Shown in pieces: positions 1 through 12,303 of a stretch of 64,000 nucleotides of DNA. The stretch's first letter is position 1, and every line of letters starts with the position of its first letter. The stretch covers positions 2,216,501-2,280,500 of the forward strand of contig LR746269.1 of NCBI GenBank assembly GCA_902729315.2. The letters are read 5' to 3'. A program made the position numbers and the translations under genes. Below the pieces are notes generated by a model. That model saw only the letters and a program-made list of their open reading frames with translations, was not told where the DNA came from and did no database searches. Source of the stretch: Spirodela intermedia (Eukaryota > Streptophyta > Magnoliopsida > Alismatales > Araceae).

Positions 1-530
1 GCACATATACACAATGAACCCTTGGTGATAGGAGGCTTATTTGCACCGGTTTATAGAACTATAACCTGATCTCCATGTTTTGAGAGACAAAATTCATCAA
101 CTTTTGTAGTCTTGCCGTGTGCTTGTGGATTTTCAGTCATTTCTTATGCTGTTGAAAATAGAGAAAAAACCTCATCACGAAGGACAAAGGGGAGAACGGC
201 AGAAACCGCCTCAAGATTCATTCAACTGTAACCCCCATTATATAGGGAGTAACGATACACAACTTTTACCAAAACGCCCTCAACTAATTACACTATTTCC
301 CTACGACCTAGAACTTCCAACATATGCAATCCTTTGGATTTCGTTTGGGAGATCAAACTTTTCAATGTGTCAGCATAGGAGTCGTTATTACTGTATTGTC
401 TTTTGATGTTCTTCAGTTCACATGAAATGCGTCATCGTTGACCAGGTTTTTCATCATTTTCACAAAAAGTGATCTATCTTTTCCTTTCTCGTGAATCGAA
501 CCATAAGGCATTGGTCCCTTTCTTTTACAG
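1..530 (+). other. Intron sequence of the MDAR4 gene
   Basis: No exon of the reductase is recognisable here. The next exon begins after the pyrimidine-rich acceptor ending at 530, so this stretch is read as intron. It contains no other supported gene. Confidence 0.7.
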
Positions 531-2210
531 GCATTGAACTTGTTCTTGGAACTCGTGTGAAGGCTGCTGACCTGAGGCGGAAGACCTTACTTACGGCCAC
601 TGGAGAAACCATCAGTTATAAGACTCTAATCATCGCAACAGGTGCTCGGGTAGTGTATCAGGCCTTGATATTCACATATTTCCACTCACTATTATGCAAA
701 AGTAATATCATCAGCGTCTAAAGTCCACCTGTTGCATATGCAGGCCCTGAAGCTTGAGGAGTTTGGGATAAGAGGTGCAGGAGCCGAAAATATTTGCTAC
801 TTACGCAGCTTGTCTGATGCAAACAAGCTCGTCGATGTCATGAAAGCTTCCTCTGGTGGGCACGCTGTTGTCATCGGTGGAGGTTACATAGGCATGGAGT
901 GTGCCGCAGCACTGGTCACAAATCGTATCAGGGTTACAATGGTCTTCCCTGAAGCCCATTGCAGTAATCCCTGAACCATAAGTTTGCATTTTTTCCTATT
1001 TTTTAAAATAATTTAATAATTCATTTTTTTGGTTTTTTTCCGATCTAGTAAACCATAATTGCATGATATTGAAAAAAAATTGTCTCATGAACAGTGGCAC
1101 GTCTATTCACACCCAAGATTGCTGATTTCTACGAGGAGTACTATGAATCCAAGGGGGTAAACTTCATCAAAGGAACTGTGCTGGCATCTTTTGAGAATAA
1201 TTCAGATGGCAAGGTAGGTGATGATGATGATGCCTTTTTGCATGTCCGTCAATCTGTTCTTAATTCTTTCAGAAATACTTGTAGAATATGGACTTTAGAT
1301 TGAGTATGTGATCATCACCATGACGGACTATGGAAATATTTGGAGTAGAAAGCGCAACAAATCTTTGATTATTTCAAGCTAACTTGATATCTATGATCCT
1401 CTCTATGAAAAAAAAAAACTCATTTCCCTTGTTTAGGATTTTCTCTCTCCTTTACAAGGCATGGGCATCATCTGAGTGGTCGTATTTTTTGTTGACCAGG
1501 TGATGGCAGTGATTCTAAGAGATGGGACCCGCGTTCCCACAGACATGGTCGTCGTCGGTATCGGCATCACTCCCAACACCAGCCTGTTCGAGGGTCAGTT
1601 GACCATGGACAAAGGCGGCATCAAAGTCAACGGTCAGATGCAGACGAGCAACAGCTCCGTCTACGCCGTCGGCGACGTGGCCGCCTTCCCTGTCAAGCTC
1701 TTCGGCGGCGGCGTCCGCCGGCTGGAGCATGTTGACTCTGCCCGGCAGACGGCGAGGCACGCCGTCTCCGCCATAATGGAGCCTGGGAAGACCAGAGAAT
1801 TTGACTATCTGCCCTTCTTCTACTCCCGAGTCTTCGGGTTATCCTGGCAGTTCTATGGAGACAACAGAGGGGAGGTCGTCCACTACGGCGACTTCGCTGG
1901 CGCGAGGTTTGGCGCGTACTGGGTTGACCGTGGCCGAGTTGTGGGGGCCTTCCTCGAGGGCGGAGACAGGGAGGAGTATGAGGCCATAGCGAAGGTAATC
2001 AGGCTGAAGATAGAAGTCAAAGACCTGGCCGAGCTGGAGACACAGGGCCTCAATTTTGCTGTCCAGGTCAACCAGCAGGGCCTCCCAGACGGCGGCAGGA
2101 TTCTTCTCGAGAAACCCATCTACACGTGGCACGCGACGGCGGGCGTCGTCGTGGCTGTTTCGGTCGCCGCCGTCGCCTACTTTTACGGTCGACGCCGCAA
2201 GATACTGTGA
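531..2210 (+). CDS. MDAR4: Monodehydroascorbate reductase, membrane-anchored peroxisomal type (5'-partial)
   Basis: FAD enzyme that uses NAD(P)H to reduce the monodehydroascorbate radical back to ascorbate in the ascorbate-glutathione cycle. Visible exons are 531-649, 744-963, 1095-1213 and 1500-2210, all with AG/GT borders and a consistent frame, giving about 388 residues; the N-terminal FAD-binding exons lie left of the window. Family landmarks in order are LIIATGAR, the NAD(P)-binding GGGYIGMECAA, the loop MARLFTPKIADFYEEYY, YAVGDVAAFP and SWQFYGDN. The C-terminus, after a linker, has a hydrophobic stretch starting at WHATAGVVVAVSVAAVAYF and then a basic GRRRK end. That tail is the hallmark of the membrane-bound MDAR4 form (peroxisome membrane in Arabidopsis) rather than the soluble cytosolic or plastid forms. 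Assignment to the family is near certain; the MDAR4 subtype rests on the tail. Confidence 0.95.
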
Positions 2211-2785
2211 TGGGAGGCAAAGGTCAACTCTGTTCCCCCCTGCTGCGAACTGGGTCGCCATGTTTTTTCCGCTTTTGGTGCTGAATTCTGCCATTTATTG
2301 ACTATCTGGGGGATTACAGGAAGGTCACGGACTTGTTCAGCGGGTGAGCTTCGCATACTGCCGATGGGCTTCTCTTCCTCATCTTCTTCCCGGCTTCAAA
2401 ATCTTGCACCTCGGAGGCCGCCGCTCTTCTTTCCTGCAACTATTCCTGCAATGTGGTATATCATAGACCATAAAAATGAGGAAATCCGATGCGAGTCATA
2501 TCAAAAAAGTAAGCGCTCCAGCCTCTGAAATTCCTTCATCATCATGCCTCCCTTGCATCATTGGCGAAGATGTGCGAGTTTCTCTCTCTCTCTCTCCTCT
2601 CTGGAGTTCCTACACGCTGGTATAACTCAACAAATACTAGGCGAGTTTCTCCCTTAAAAGTCCCACGCTCTCACGCTAAATGACACATCTCTCTCTCTCT
2701 CTCTCTCTCTCTCCCTCTTTAGAGATCCTACATGCTGATACAAGTCAAGTAATGCGGCCATAACTTTAGTGGCGACTCCCTTCAG
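2211..2785. other. Convergent spacer between MDAR4 and polygalacturonase 1
   Basis: The 3' ends of the two genes face each other. The spacer holds two (CT)n tracts, at about 2580-2600 and 2690-2714, and nothing that looks coding. Confidence 0.7.
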
Positions 2786-4860
2786 TCAGCAGGAAGCTGG
2801 GGCTGGGTGGGGAGTGCTCTCCCCGCTTTGCAGGCACCCAACGAGGGGAACGACAGGGCTCGTCAGCTGGCCGTGCGCCTGCCAGCAGAAGGGGCCGCCT
2901 GTGCCGCCACCGCGCCCCGGCGCGGGATCGAGGTGCTCGTTGCTCAGACGGATGCCCGCACACGGCGCACTGTCGCTGCACGCCAGGTGCAGGGGGCTCG
3001 CCGTGTAGGTTCCCCTCACGCCCTCGTACGATATGCCGGCCAGCGCCACTGCCGACGACTGGTTCCGGCAGGCGGCGCAGCCCTTGTCGCAGTAGTACTG
3101 GATGACCACGGGGATCTTCACCTCGGTGACCCAGATGTTGGAGAACCTTATGTTCTCGACTAGGCCCGACCCTCCCTGCATTCCGTCGAGCACATGAGAG
3201 GGAGGGAGAGAGAGAGAGAAGAAAGAGGAGTCGTCAGAGAAAGTCAAAAAGAAGCCATCACCTGCCAGGTCTTGATACGGACGCCGGTGGTCGTTCCCCT
3301 CAGGGTCACGTCCTGGACGGTGATGTTGGAGACGCAAGCCATGCTGTTTCCGCCGCCGAGGCCCCCGATGCTGATGCCATGTCCCGGCCCACACGCCATG
3401 CTGCGGATCTCCACGTCGGAGCAACCCGTCTGTATGGACACACAGTCGTCGCCTGCAACAGGAGACGAACCAGCGAGGTCACCGGCGGCGCCGCCGCTAC
3501 CGCTGGCTGGCGGAGAAAAGTGGAGCAAGGAGAGCGAGAGGATTACCGCAACCCAGGACGACGTGGTGGATGGAGACATTCTTGGAGTTCTGCAGGTGTA
3601 TTCCGTCGGTGTGGACGCTGAAACCGGGGGAGGAGACGGTGAGGTTGAAGACCTCCACGGCGGTGCAGCTGTCGAACTTTAGGTGGCACTGGGCACTGTT
3701 GCGAATGGTTATCCCGGCGACAGTGATGCCGTCACTGCCGTACAACCTCAATGCCTGAATTAGTAGTATCTGCTGTCAGCGCCACCGCCGAAGGGGGAAT
3801 CCGCCGGCCCAAAAGAGGAGAAGAGCTAAGCTGAGACGTACCGTCGGCTTGACCCGTGAACTACTCACCTACAACAGTCATACGGAGCAGTTTAGGTTTC
3901 CGCCGAATGGGTGAGCAACTCTGCATTTGTTCTAATGGAGGTAGATGATGGTAGCTTACCAGTTCGTTTCCGTGCGGCGGTTCGCCCCACCAGGACGCCC
4001 CACGCCTGTTTATGACGCCTCCGCCGCGGACTGTGATCCTTTTAAGCTTTGTGAACTTGAGCCACTGCAACAGCCCGGGCTCCCACGCTGTGGCGGCGAT
4101 TGGGGCGACGATGGTGCCGTCAACTGCAGGAGACGGCGGCTGATTATGTTTTTTGAGGATTATTTAACGGCGGTATGGGCCGGAGAAGGAAGGAGGATTA
4201 CTTGGAAGACGATGTTGGGTTGGCAGTGAGAGCCGGAGAAGATGATGGGGCCGACGAGGAACTCGTTTCCGGAGGGAACCAAGACGTTGGATCCCTCTTC
4301 GTTGCAGGCGGCGGCCCATGCAGCTTGGAAAGGCTAGCGTCACGTGAACATTGAATCATAAGAAGTCGTCGGATCTTGTTAAACTGAGAAAATTCCTTTT
4401 AAAATTTGAGAATGACGGCAGAATCTCTCTCTCTCTTTCTCTCTCTGACTCGGTCGATTGATCTCTGTCGAACGCTTTCTATCGCTGGTTCTCTGTCGAG
4501 CTCTTTCTCTTCCTCTCATTCACTAATTCCCTCTTTCCTCTCGCTCGGTCGTTCTCCATCTAAATCTCTCTTTCTCTCTCTCCCCCCTCTTCCCGTACGA
4601 GGAGAATGGCCTACCTTGGTATCATCCGAAATCCCGTTTCCCGTGGCACCAAACTGCTTCACACCGAACACACCCCCACCGCTGGGAGGTTTGCTCGGGG
4701 CTGGGACGGACACAGTGTACGCGCTAGGGTTCACGACAGGGGTTAGACTTGGCTTCTCCCTGAGGTCCGTCACGCCACCTCCATGGCTGTGCTGCTGAAG
4801 GCCGGCGCTGTCTCTCCCTCTTCCTCCCCTTCCTCCCCTTCCTGTGGGTGAGTCCCCGTT
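2786..4860 (-). CDS. Polygalacturonase 1 (GH28), start codon not visible, possibly decaying
   Basis: Glycoside hydrolase family 28 enzyme expected to hydrolyse homogalacturonan in the cell wall. Exons on the minus strand: from upstream to 4615, 4333-4202, 4139-3960 (or from 4123), 3754-3547, 3452-3262 and 3175-2786 (stop). Landmarks are [19 protein letters not shown] (the usual motif is NTDGIH), [22 protein letters not shown] and RIKTW; the catalytic Asp residues, the His and the RIK triad are kept. Two oddities stand out. The first exon's frame stays open from 4953 to 4615 without any ATG; the only nearby ATG (4785) meets a stop after four codons. At intron 2 the expected acceptor at 4124/4125 puts the downstream exon out of frame, while an AG at 4140/4141 restores the frame with five to six extra residues. 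It could be a live gene with an unseen 5' exon or a young pseudogene. The right-hand limit given is only the region below the TATA-like box. Confidence 0.82.
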
Positions 4861-4899
4861 TGTGGTGGCTTCTGAGGGAGTTCGCTGGAGGCCAGGGGG

Positions 4900-4907
4900 T
4901 TTAAATA
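4900..4907 (-). promoter_or_regulatory. TATA-like box of polygalacturonase 1
   Basis: On the minus strand this reads TATTTAAA, 40-50 bases upstream of the G-rich leader of the first exon. It is the only TATA-like motif just upstream of the gene. Confidence 0.45.
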
Positions 4908-4960
4908 TGCACCGACGGACGGCGGGCTCCGCTGATGGATGGTTGGAAGGGAATCACTCC

Positions 4961-6730
4961 ATCAGCTGATTGTTTTTCTTCAAATCTTCTCATCTCGCTA
5001 ACCCATCCGTTGACAAGATTTAATTTTCCGACAAAAACTAAGATCAATAACGTAGCAAGTCAAGAACACGTCATAATTGGAGCTTTAAAACCAAGCGCAG
5101 ACTTGAAAGTCGGCCCGGCCTGCCATCCATCCAGGCCGGTTCTAAGCTTACTTAGATGGATCAGCTCTGGACGATCTCCATGCCTCCAAACAGTCTCGAA
5201 CAAGCCATCCAAGCCCCTGGATACTCCCAACGTGGTGGACCCATAAAAGGGCTATTAAAATCCTCATACCCACCTTGTTGTCAGTTCAAACTATCCTAAT
5301 GTAACTTGGAAGTAACAATTAAGAACGGTATTTAAACATTATCTACTCGATCCTCCTCTCCATGACGTTGACTTGGAATCAAAGTACTGTGGCTTCATAC
5401 TGAAGAACGAGTAATCATTAGACGCTTGAAATCGTGCTCACGTGATAATAAACCATCACTCTAAGAGCACAAGATGGGTATCAAACAACTAGTCCTTACG
5501 ATTATGGGTGTCATAAGGTCGCAAACATAAATGTTTTTTTTTAAAATGGTGCATTTAAGGATCGATCATGAGAATCTATAGGAGTGCCGACCTTGGTGTC
5601 CATCTAGCACAGCCTACTCCGAGGTATTGTATGTAAGCGAAGTGGGGTGAATCTGGTTTATTAGACTTTGAAGAATCTAATATTTTGTCTGAAGACTGTA
5701 GGATGAATTATGCTATTTTAGGCCAGAAACGAGGGAGGCCAAGTGGACCAAAATCAGATGAAGTTATGATCAGATGTGTTCACATGAAAACATGCAAGTT
5801 GGACTCTAGTAATATCTACTATGCCAATAAATCCACTCAAAAACTTTTACCTTAAGATTTTGCTTCCGAGATTTCATGGGTTCCAGCTCACTAGACACTA
5901 GCTTTGATACCGAGCATCACAACCACCATTGCTTTTTTAATAACACCTCATGCAAAAGCTGCCTTGATGTGCACCCTTTATGCCTAAATTTGTGTGCATA
6001 GTTTGTATGTCAATGCACGCACATGGCTTCAGTTACTTCTCTATGATCCAACATAATATTATCATTTAATTTTTAATTTAGGTAGCGTAGAGTAAAAATA
6101 TAGAGATGTTGTCATATATATATGGGTTCATCCAACTCGTAATTATTAATGAGTAGAATATGGGTTCATCACATGCACTTAAAACTTGACAACATATATA
6201 GGTTTCTCCATGCTTTTCGCATGCAAGTTGACTTTTTCACCATTGTTATATGGACAACATATATGGTTTGTGTGCAACTTAACAACAACAATTTTTTATG
6301 ACACTCATTGAAAAGTATTGAGTTGTTCAACTTAAAACCTAACGTCCAAGAGGAGACTCCGTTCATCTTTGTATTTATAATTTTCCTTTTGTATAGTATT
6401 ATTCCAATAATTAGATCTTGGTATTTACTTAAGAACAAGTCATAGTCAAAGTAGATTGAATCAGTAGGACATGATTGTCCAATTCAATTGCTTAACATGG
6501 AAAGAATGAGGGTAATTGGTTTTTATGTGGGCTTAACTTACAACATGGACGATGTACATCCTCACCTACTAGACCATTCCTCCTCCACCCCCTTAGTCAA
6601 TCAAAACTTGTCTTATCTTTCTTACTACCCACTTATCTTTGTTAGGAGATCCAAATCCCCAACCAACCTTCTTCTTGTATCAACGCTCTAAACTTTGTGA
6701 TCTAGTGTGCAAAAGGAGTAAGGAAGGTGA
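4961..6730. other. AT-rich intergenic region
   Basis: No gene is supported. Near 5908-5922 lies GCTTTGATACCGAG, which on the minus strand resembles the tRNA-Met primer-binding site of Ty1-copia elements, so a retroelement remnant is likely. Confidence 0.5.
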
Positions 6731-8462
6731 CGTGACTTAGTCATTGTATAGTAAATCATGTAAATTTAAAATTTATAAAATTAAAAATATTAATTTTTAT
6801 AATATTTAAAAGTATTTCTGAACAAATATATTAATTATAATTTAATAAAGATTTCAAAAATAATAACAATTTTTTAAGTTGATCATAAGGATATAATATA
6901 ATATCGAGTAAATTTTTAAAATTTTTCTCAAAGAATATAATTTTCTATAAATTTTATACTAAGAAATAAATATATATATTTAAAATTTATAAAAAAAGAA
7001 AATAAGGGTGCGGATATCAAGATGACATCAGTGCTTGACAAATGCAAATTGGGTGGAAATAGAGTTCCACCTAACAATTCTTATGTAAGTAATTATAGAC
7101 AATTTAATTGATCAAATTAAGATATGTAAAAGTTGAAAAAATCGTAATTGAATAAAGTATAGTTTGATAAATTTAAATCACATAAATTATTATTAAATAA
7201 AGTAAAAATTAAGTTAAAAGTAGGAAAATAGAATTATAATGTCACGGTGGTAATGTGTCGATGATACATCAGATTCTTAAACATTTAGGAAGATCGTCAT
7301 GTAATGTCTAGGGCCTCAAAGTATCTCTTTAGATAATGACGACGTGGATAATCTCTAGATCTCATTGTAAAGTCTAAAGATCAATGAAATGGGTTGTCGA
7401 ATCATCTCCGACAACTGTTACCCAATGAAGTAAAAAAATGACAACTTTGCGACTCTTCGACGATTGTCACCCGATAGAGAAGAGTTAGATGAGTATGGAA
7501 CGCATATCAGAGAGCTTCATCTTCAGGTCTATGTAGTAAGAAGAGGCTTTTCATCACATTTGGTATGCTCTCAAGAGGTGGCGACTCATATTCTGACGGA
7601 TCGTCCTCTTTTCAACAATGGTTTGTTCATCGATCAACCAAAAATGATTTACTTAATAGATTCATAATCCTTTTATCATGAATCATTTAATAATTTTAGT
7701 AACAATACTTTGCAATCACATTAACGAGATTTTTGCTAATGATTTAGTAATTTTGGTGGCTTAATTTTTCATCGGTAATTTACAAAAAAGTTGCGATAAT
7801 TAGATAAAAATATAAGTTTTAACTCTAAGAGGATTTGAACTCGCGTTAGTTATTTGCTTGTATGAGAGAGATTAAAATAAATATTATAATATCTTTAGTA
7901 AGTGACGTTATCATAATATATCTCTATCATAATAAATGAATAATTTAGGTATTTAAATCTTTGAAGCCTTTTGGAGAGAAGTGTGACATGAGTTTAGTCT
8001 TACATCACTTGAAGTTTTAGATGAATGTATAATAATATCATATTTGAAAGTAATGAGTTTTTTTATGTCGTATATAGAATTATTCTTTGCCTCACAACCG
8101 ACTAGCCACTAGTAATATGTAAGGAGAGTGGTGCACACGTGCCCCCATCTATCTTAGTCACTTAAGCCCTTGTGACTCTTCTCGACTGTGCTTCTGACTC
8201 ACTTGCAGGCCCAACTAATTAGTGAGTCTTTCTATTTTACTATATTTTTATTTTTATTGCTTTTTTATCTAATAAATAAGATTATAAAAATTATATAAAT
8301 TTATAAAAAATCACATAGTTAGTTAAAAATTCATATTAATTAATTAAAAACTAGTTTTAATAATTTAACATAAATATAAGTCTATTTACCATAAGTTAAG
8401 GCTAAAACTATATTATTTACTAATTTTTAACTCATGATAATGAAGACTTATGAGAGTGACTT
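6731..8462 (+). repeat. Inverted dispersed repeat, copy A (about 1.7 kb)
   Basis: The reverse complement of 17820-19525 aligns along most of this stretch with many substitutions and small gaps. Shared blocks include the end near 6735-6760, the piece around 7085-7130 with TTGATCAAATTAAGATATG, the block at 7470-7600 with CACATTTGGTATG, and the far end near 8430-8460. AT-rich with no long open frame, no recognisable transposase or reverse transcriptase, and no clear terminal inverted repeats. It is most likely a non-autonomous transposon or a decayed retroelement. Ends are accurate to perhaps 20-30 bases. Confidence 0.7.
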
Positions 8463-8719
8463 CAAACAAAGTACAAGTAACTATGATCTCCACTTTATTT
8501 ATTGAGCATCATTAAATAAATTCTACTAGAAGTACCACTTAGGATTTGTTGATAAAGATTATGGAGGAATTTAAGTTTCGAAATCTATTCTAAAATCTTT
8601 GTTCTTGTGGAGATGAGCTTATCCCACGCGTCGAGATGTGGACGAGAGAGAACTTCAAAATCTGAACTTTGTCTTTTCCCGAAGAGAGTGTCCACGATAA
8701 AACTGCAGTTTCTTGGAGG

Positions 8720-8910
8720 CCGGAATTTGTTCGAGACAGTCGTAGTTAATGGGTTAGTCATAACTTCGTAATACGAGGCTTGCCTGTGTGTGGCACCATT
8801 CGTTCTTCCGCCGTCTCGTCTTCCTTTCTCCTCTGTCGCTCTCTCTTGTAAGTTGGTGTCGCCACCTTGTTATTCCCTCTGTATTTTTGGTAACATGGTA
8901 CCAGAGCAAC
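8720..8910 (+). mobile_element. Probable LTR/primer-binding-site remnant of a Ty1-copia element
   Basis: At about 8893-8908 the sequence reads ACATGGTACCAGAGCAAC. It closely resembles the canonical copia junction, an LTR ending in CA followed by TGGTATCAGAGC complementary to initiator tRNA-Met. The pyrimidine-rich 170 bases before it look like an LTR R/U5 end. The internal region to the right carries no recognisable gag or pol. Confidence 0.45.
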
Positions 8911-10190
8911 CTTATGACCCTCTCTCTCTCTTTGCTAGCAGAATTGATACCCACTGTCTTTGGCAGTGAGTGGGGAAGCAGGACGAGCAGCCCATGAAAG
9001 CTTAATTTTCTGTGAGCTCCGGATTATTTCCTTCATGGGAGCTCGCCCTCTCTGCTCACACCCGGGGTCCAAGACGGCCAGCACCGATCTCGCCCGCACT
9101 GGGACTAATTCGGGCGATTACCCCCATGAAAGGTCGGTTCCTTGGTGTCATCCCGTTTCCATTCTGAGATAAAGAGTTCTGATGGATCTAGTTAGCTTGC
9201 TTCACGATTCATCCGTGTGTCACCTTTTCGGGGACTTTGGAGAGTTGCGTATGTTTTCCACGGTTCACCATTTCGCGTTGGCGTCAAGTTTGTCGCAGGA
9301 AGTTTGAACAGTTGCATGTGGGGGCGGGGGCGGCTGAAGACTACGTTGTATTCTTCCCAAAATTCTTGCCTCTCTGGGGGTAGGAGAGAAAGACAAGTCA
9401 AGCTTCAGCAGTGGCTCTTAGTCTCATCTGCATAACCATTTTAGAATCATATATATGTTCCAGCGTCTTATCTTGCTCTTTTCTCCTTATCGAGATTCTG
9501 AAAGATTTCATTCTGTATAAGCTCATTCCTTGTTCCTTGAAACTATTCTCACGCTTGGTTGGTTGGTTTCGTCTGGCCGGCGCCTGCTTATTGTCTCACT
9601 TGGGTCATTTTTTTATGAACACACTGGAAAATATTATGCAATCCAGAAAAAAAAATCATGCTGTTGGGAATATCTGTTAGAATCTAAATTTCAATATACA
9701 CTCAAAATTAACCATAATGCTGTTCCCTTTCGAGTATATTTTAATTCGAAACTGTTGCGGTGGAATTGTATTGATCCATTTAAAAGATGCAATTCCTGTA
9801 TCTACTGGTCCACAAAGCTTCGCACTTCAACTATGACGCTGATTTAATCCCTGCTTACGATCAAAAAAATATTTTGTGATATAAGAGAATGAATAATGAA
9901 AATGAAGAAATAAGAGCCATTTTTTTTGTTAGTTTTGTGGGAGCGTTTAGGTGCTGACTGTATTAAAGACATTCCAAGGCACGAAAATAGGTATTCACTT
10001 AGCATAATAATCCATGATGATTTTTTTGGCTAGAAAACATTCATTTGGTGTCATGATCTCAGAAGCATCAATTATTTTGTGCAGTTCTATACTCAAACAC
10101 ACAAAAATAAAAATCGAAGGTGACTCATCATTGTGTTGTTAATTCCAACTTATAGTTTTGTCGATTAGGTTGTAATTTCATGATACGCAT
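8911..10190. other. Intergenic region, mixed composition
   Basis: About 8950-9400 is GC-richer than its surroundings, but no domain was recognised in any frame. The rest has no supported gene. Confidence 0.4.
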
Positions 10191-10219
10191 GTCCATGTTT
10201 ATCTGTTTCCACACAGCTT

Positions 10220-11560
10220 AATGGCTTGGTGCTCTTCAGGTGATAAGAATGATTGAATCAACCAGTGTCTACCTGAACGGGAATACTCCTTTTTATTGAT
10301 GGCTTGAAAAATCAGAGATGATAAGGTTGAGTTGGCGATTTAAATTAAATGGTTCAAAGTTCTATTTGAAGCCTAGTTTGACCCTTTTCTTTGATGAACG
10401 GAAAATGCAGTCTGCAGTTGTGGATGGAAATGCGACTGAAACAGGACACATATTGTGGAGAAAAAATTGTCAACGCAAACAGGTATATCCTGCACTATTA
10501 ATTAGGTGTAGTTTTTTACTTATTGTGCTTATTTTAGCTGCATTAGTGTTTGGAACAATGCCACCTAATGCATGTGTCAAGTTTGTACCTGGGGTTACAG
10601 AATTCAATAGTCTCCGCCTGGGGTTGCTTTCTATTGTTCCCTACTACGAAGCATTGATGATTCTATGTGCAATTATCCCACTTAATAAATTCGAGTGCTG
10701 CAAAATGAATGGCTTTTTTTCCAATGTAGGGATTCTGTTTTTACTTGTTTTCAGCTGAAGCATTTGGCATTTGGGATTTCGTTCCTTGAGCTAGGTCATG
10801 AAGCCAGGTTACATAAATGGCGTTGGACAATCTTAGATATGCATTCTACTGGGCATCCTTAGGCTCTAGTATGCCCTGGACGAATTCCTTATGGAGATAG
10901 GATGGGTCTGGTTCGATATTGGCCCAGCCTAGACCTTGCTCATTGGCATAACATGATTCTATTAAAGTATGTTTACTGCTTGTATGGACTGTTACTACCA
11001 ACCCTTTAGAGAGCCTAGGAAGAATATTGTGGGAAAAGGTAGCCACACTCCATCTTGTCTCCTTGTTGCCGTGCATTCACTTGCCTGAAACATGAATTCT
11101 AGTGCTCAATAATGACGGGAGCGGATAAAAGATATGCTTCGCTCGTCTTTTGCCTGAAATGAAGCCAATAAAAAGAATGAAAAAAATTCGGATATTTGAT
11201 CTGTCACTTGTCCCGCGGCAGAACTGATGAATGGACAACTCGACTGCTGAGGCAAAAACTTGCATAAATCACATTCTTTCAGATGAAGTAAATTGATGCT
11301 CCCATTTTTCTTCCTCGATTTGGAAAGATTCGAATTTAGCATCTGTTCCCCGGGGAAAGTAGCTTAGACCTGTTTTTGGAAATCATCATGGTAAGTTTAC
11401 CAAAATCTGCCATCTACCTGAAGCAAATGATGTTGATATATAATGGGGAGATTTTTTTCTCGCTCTATTTGTTTTCAGATCCTCATCAAACCTGCTCGTA
11501 AAGGGATAAAGTGCACGAATCCGAGCTATGCTGAGTTCAGATTACCACAGATCAAGGTTC
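10220..11560 (+). other. Unidentified exon-like pieces, possible small or decayed gene or lncRNA
   Basis: Two pieces have splice-like borders. One is 11479-11555, preceded by TTTTCAG and followed by GTTCACC, and reads through as 25-26 codons (ILIKPARKGIKC..., ending LPQIK). Just before it an ATG followed by GTAAGT occurs at about 11388-11397. The other ends at about 10481 (CGCAAACAG then GTATAT) and continues open leftwards to an ATG at 10318. I do not recognise either peptide and cannot join them into one frame with confidence. Confidence 0.2.
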
Positions 11561-12241
11561 ACCATTTGAAGCTTAGATACTGCTCCTAGTTTTTTTTTCT
11601 GTACAGCCAGGGTTACCCTCCTCCCTTTTCATTTTTTCTCTTCAGAGATTCACAAATAAATGCCTCGAATAGCAGTAGATCTTGTTTCAAAGGTTCCCCC
11701 AGTTTTTTTACAAATCTTAGGTGCAATGAGATGGGGAATTCAACAGCCTTGGCTAATTACCGATGCTCTTTCTAACATGAATTGCTGCAACAACTGCGGA
11801 ATCTTAGTTTTAGGGGTTCAATCTTAATCTAGTATATATTGTTTTACAGAAAAAACTCTTCGTCTTTTTTTCTAGGAAAAAAGAAGGGAACACGAATGCT
11901 CATTGCTCGGTAACTATGTGAACGTATGTGAGCACAGATTTTTAGTCATAGTTATTTATTTGATTAATTTCCTAGAATGGTTCCCCATTGGAAATAAATT
12001 AATACATAAATCAAACCCCAATGTCTGCCTTCCAGATGGAGAGCGCGCTGGAATACTTTACAATTGGAAAAATAAAATAAAATAATCTGCTTATGCTGGT
12101 TTTGAGTTCAATGACCCAATAATACGACGCATTTGATCTATCAGTTTATATTCAGTTCTCTTTATGCTTTCATCCATTTTCTTTATTAAGTATGCGATTC
12201 TGACACACCTTCCTAATGGTTCTGCATTGGCATACCTCTTC

Positions 12242-12243
<2 letters not shown>

Positions 12244-12299
<56 letters not shown>
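12244..12299. repeat. (CT)n microsatellite
   Basis: A run of about 27 CT units about 195 bases downstream of the stop codon of polygalacturonase 2 (which is read on the other strand). Confidence 0.95.

Positions 12300-12303
<4 letters not shown>

Noticed and set aside
1515-2301. Long minus-strand and alternate plus-strand frames over the MDAR4 last exon
   Set aside because: They are shadows caused by GC-rich third positions of the real exon.
7820-7860. tRNA B-box-like GAGTTCAAATCC on the minus strand
   Set aside because: There is no matching A box or cloverleaf, and it lies inside the dispersed repeat copy A.
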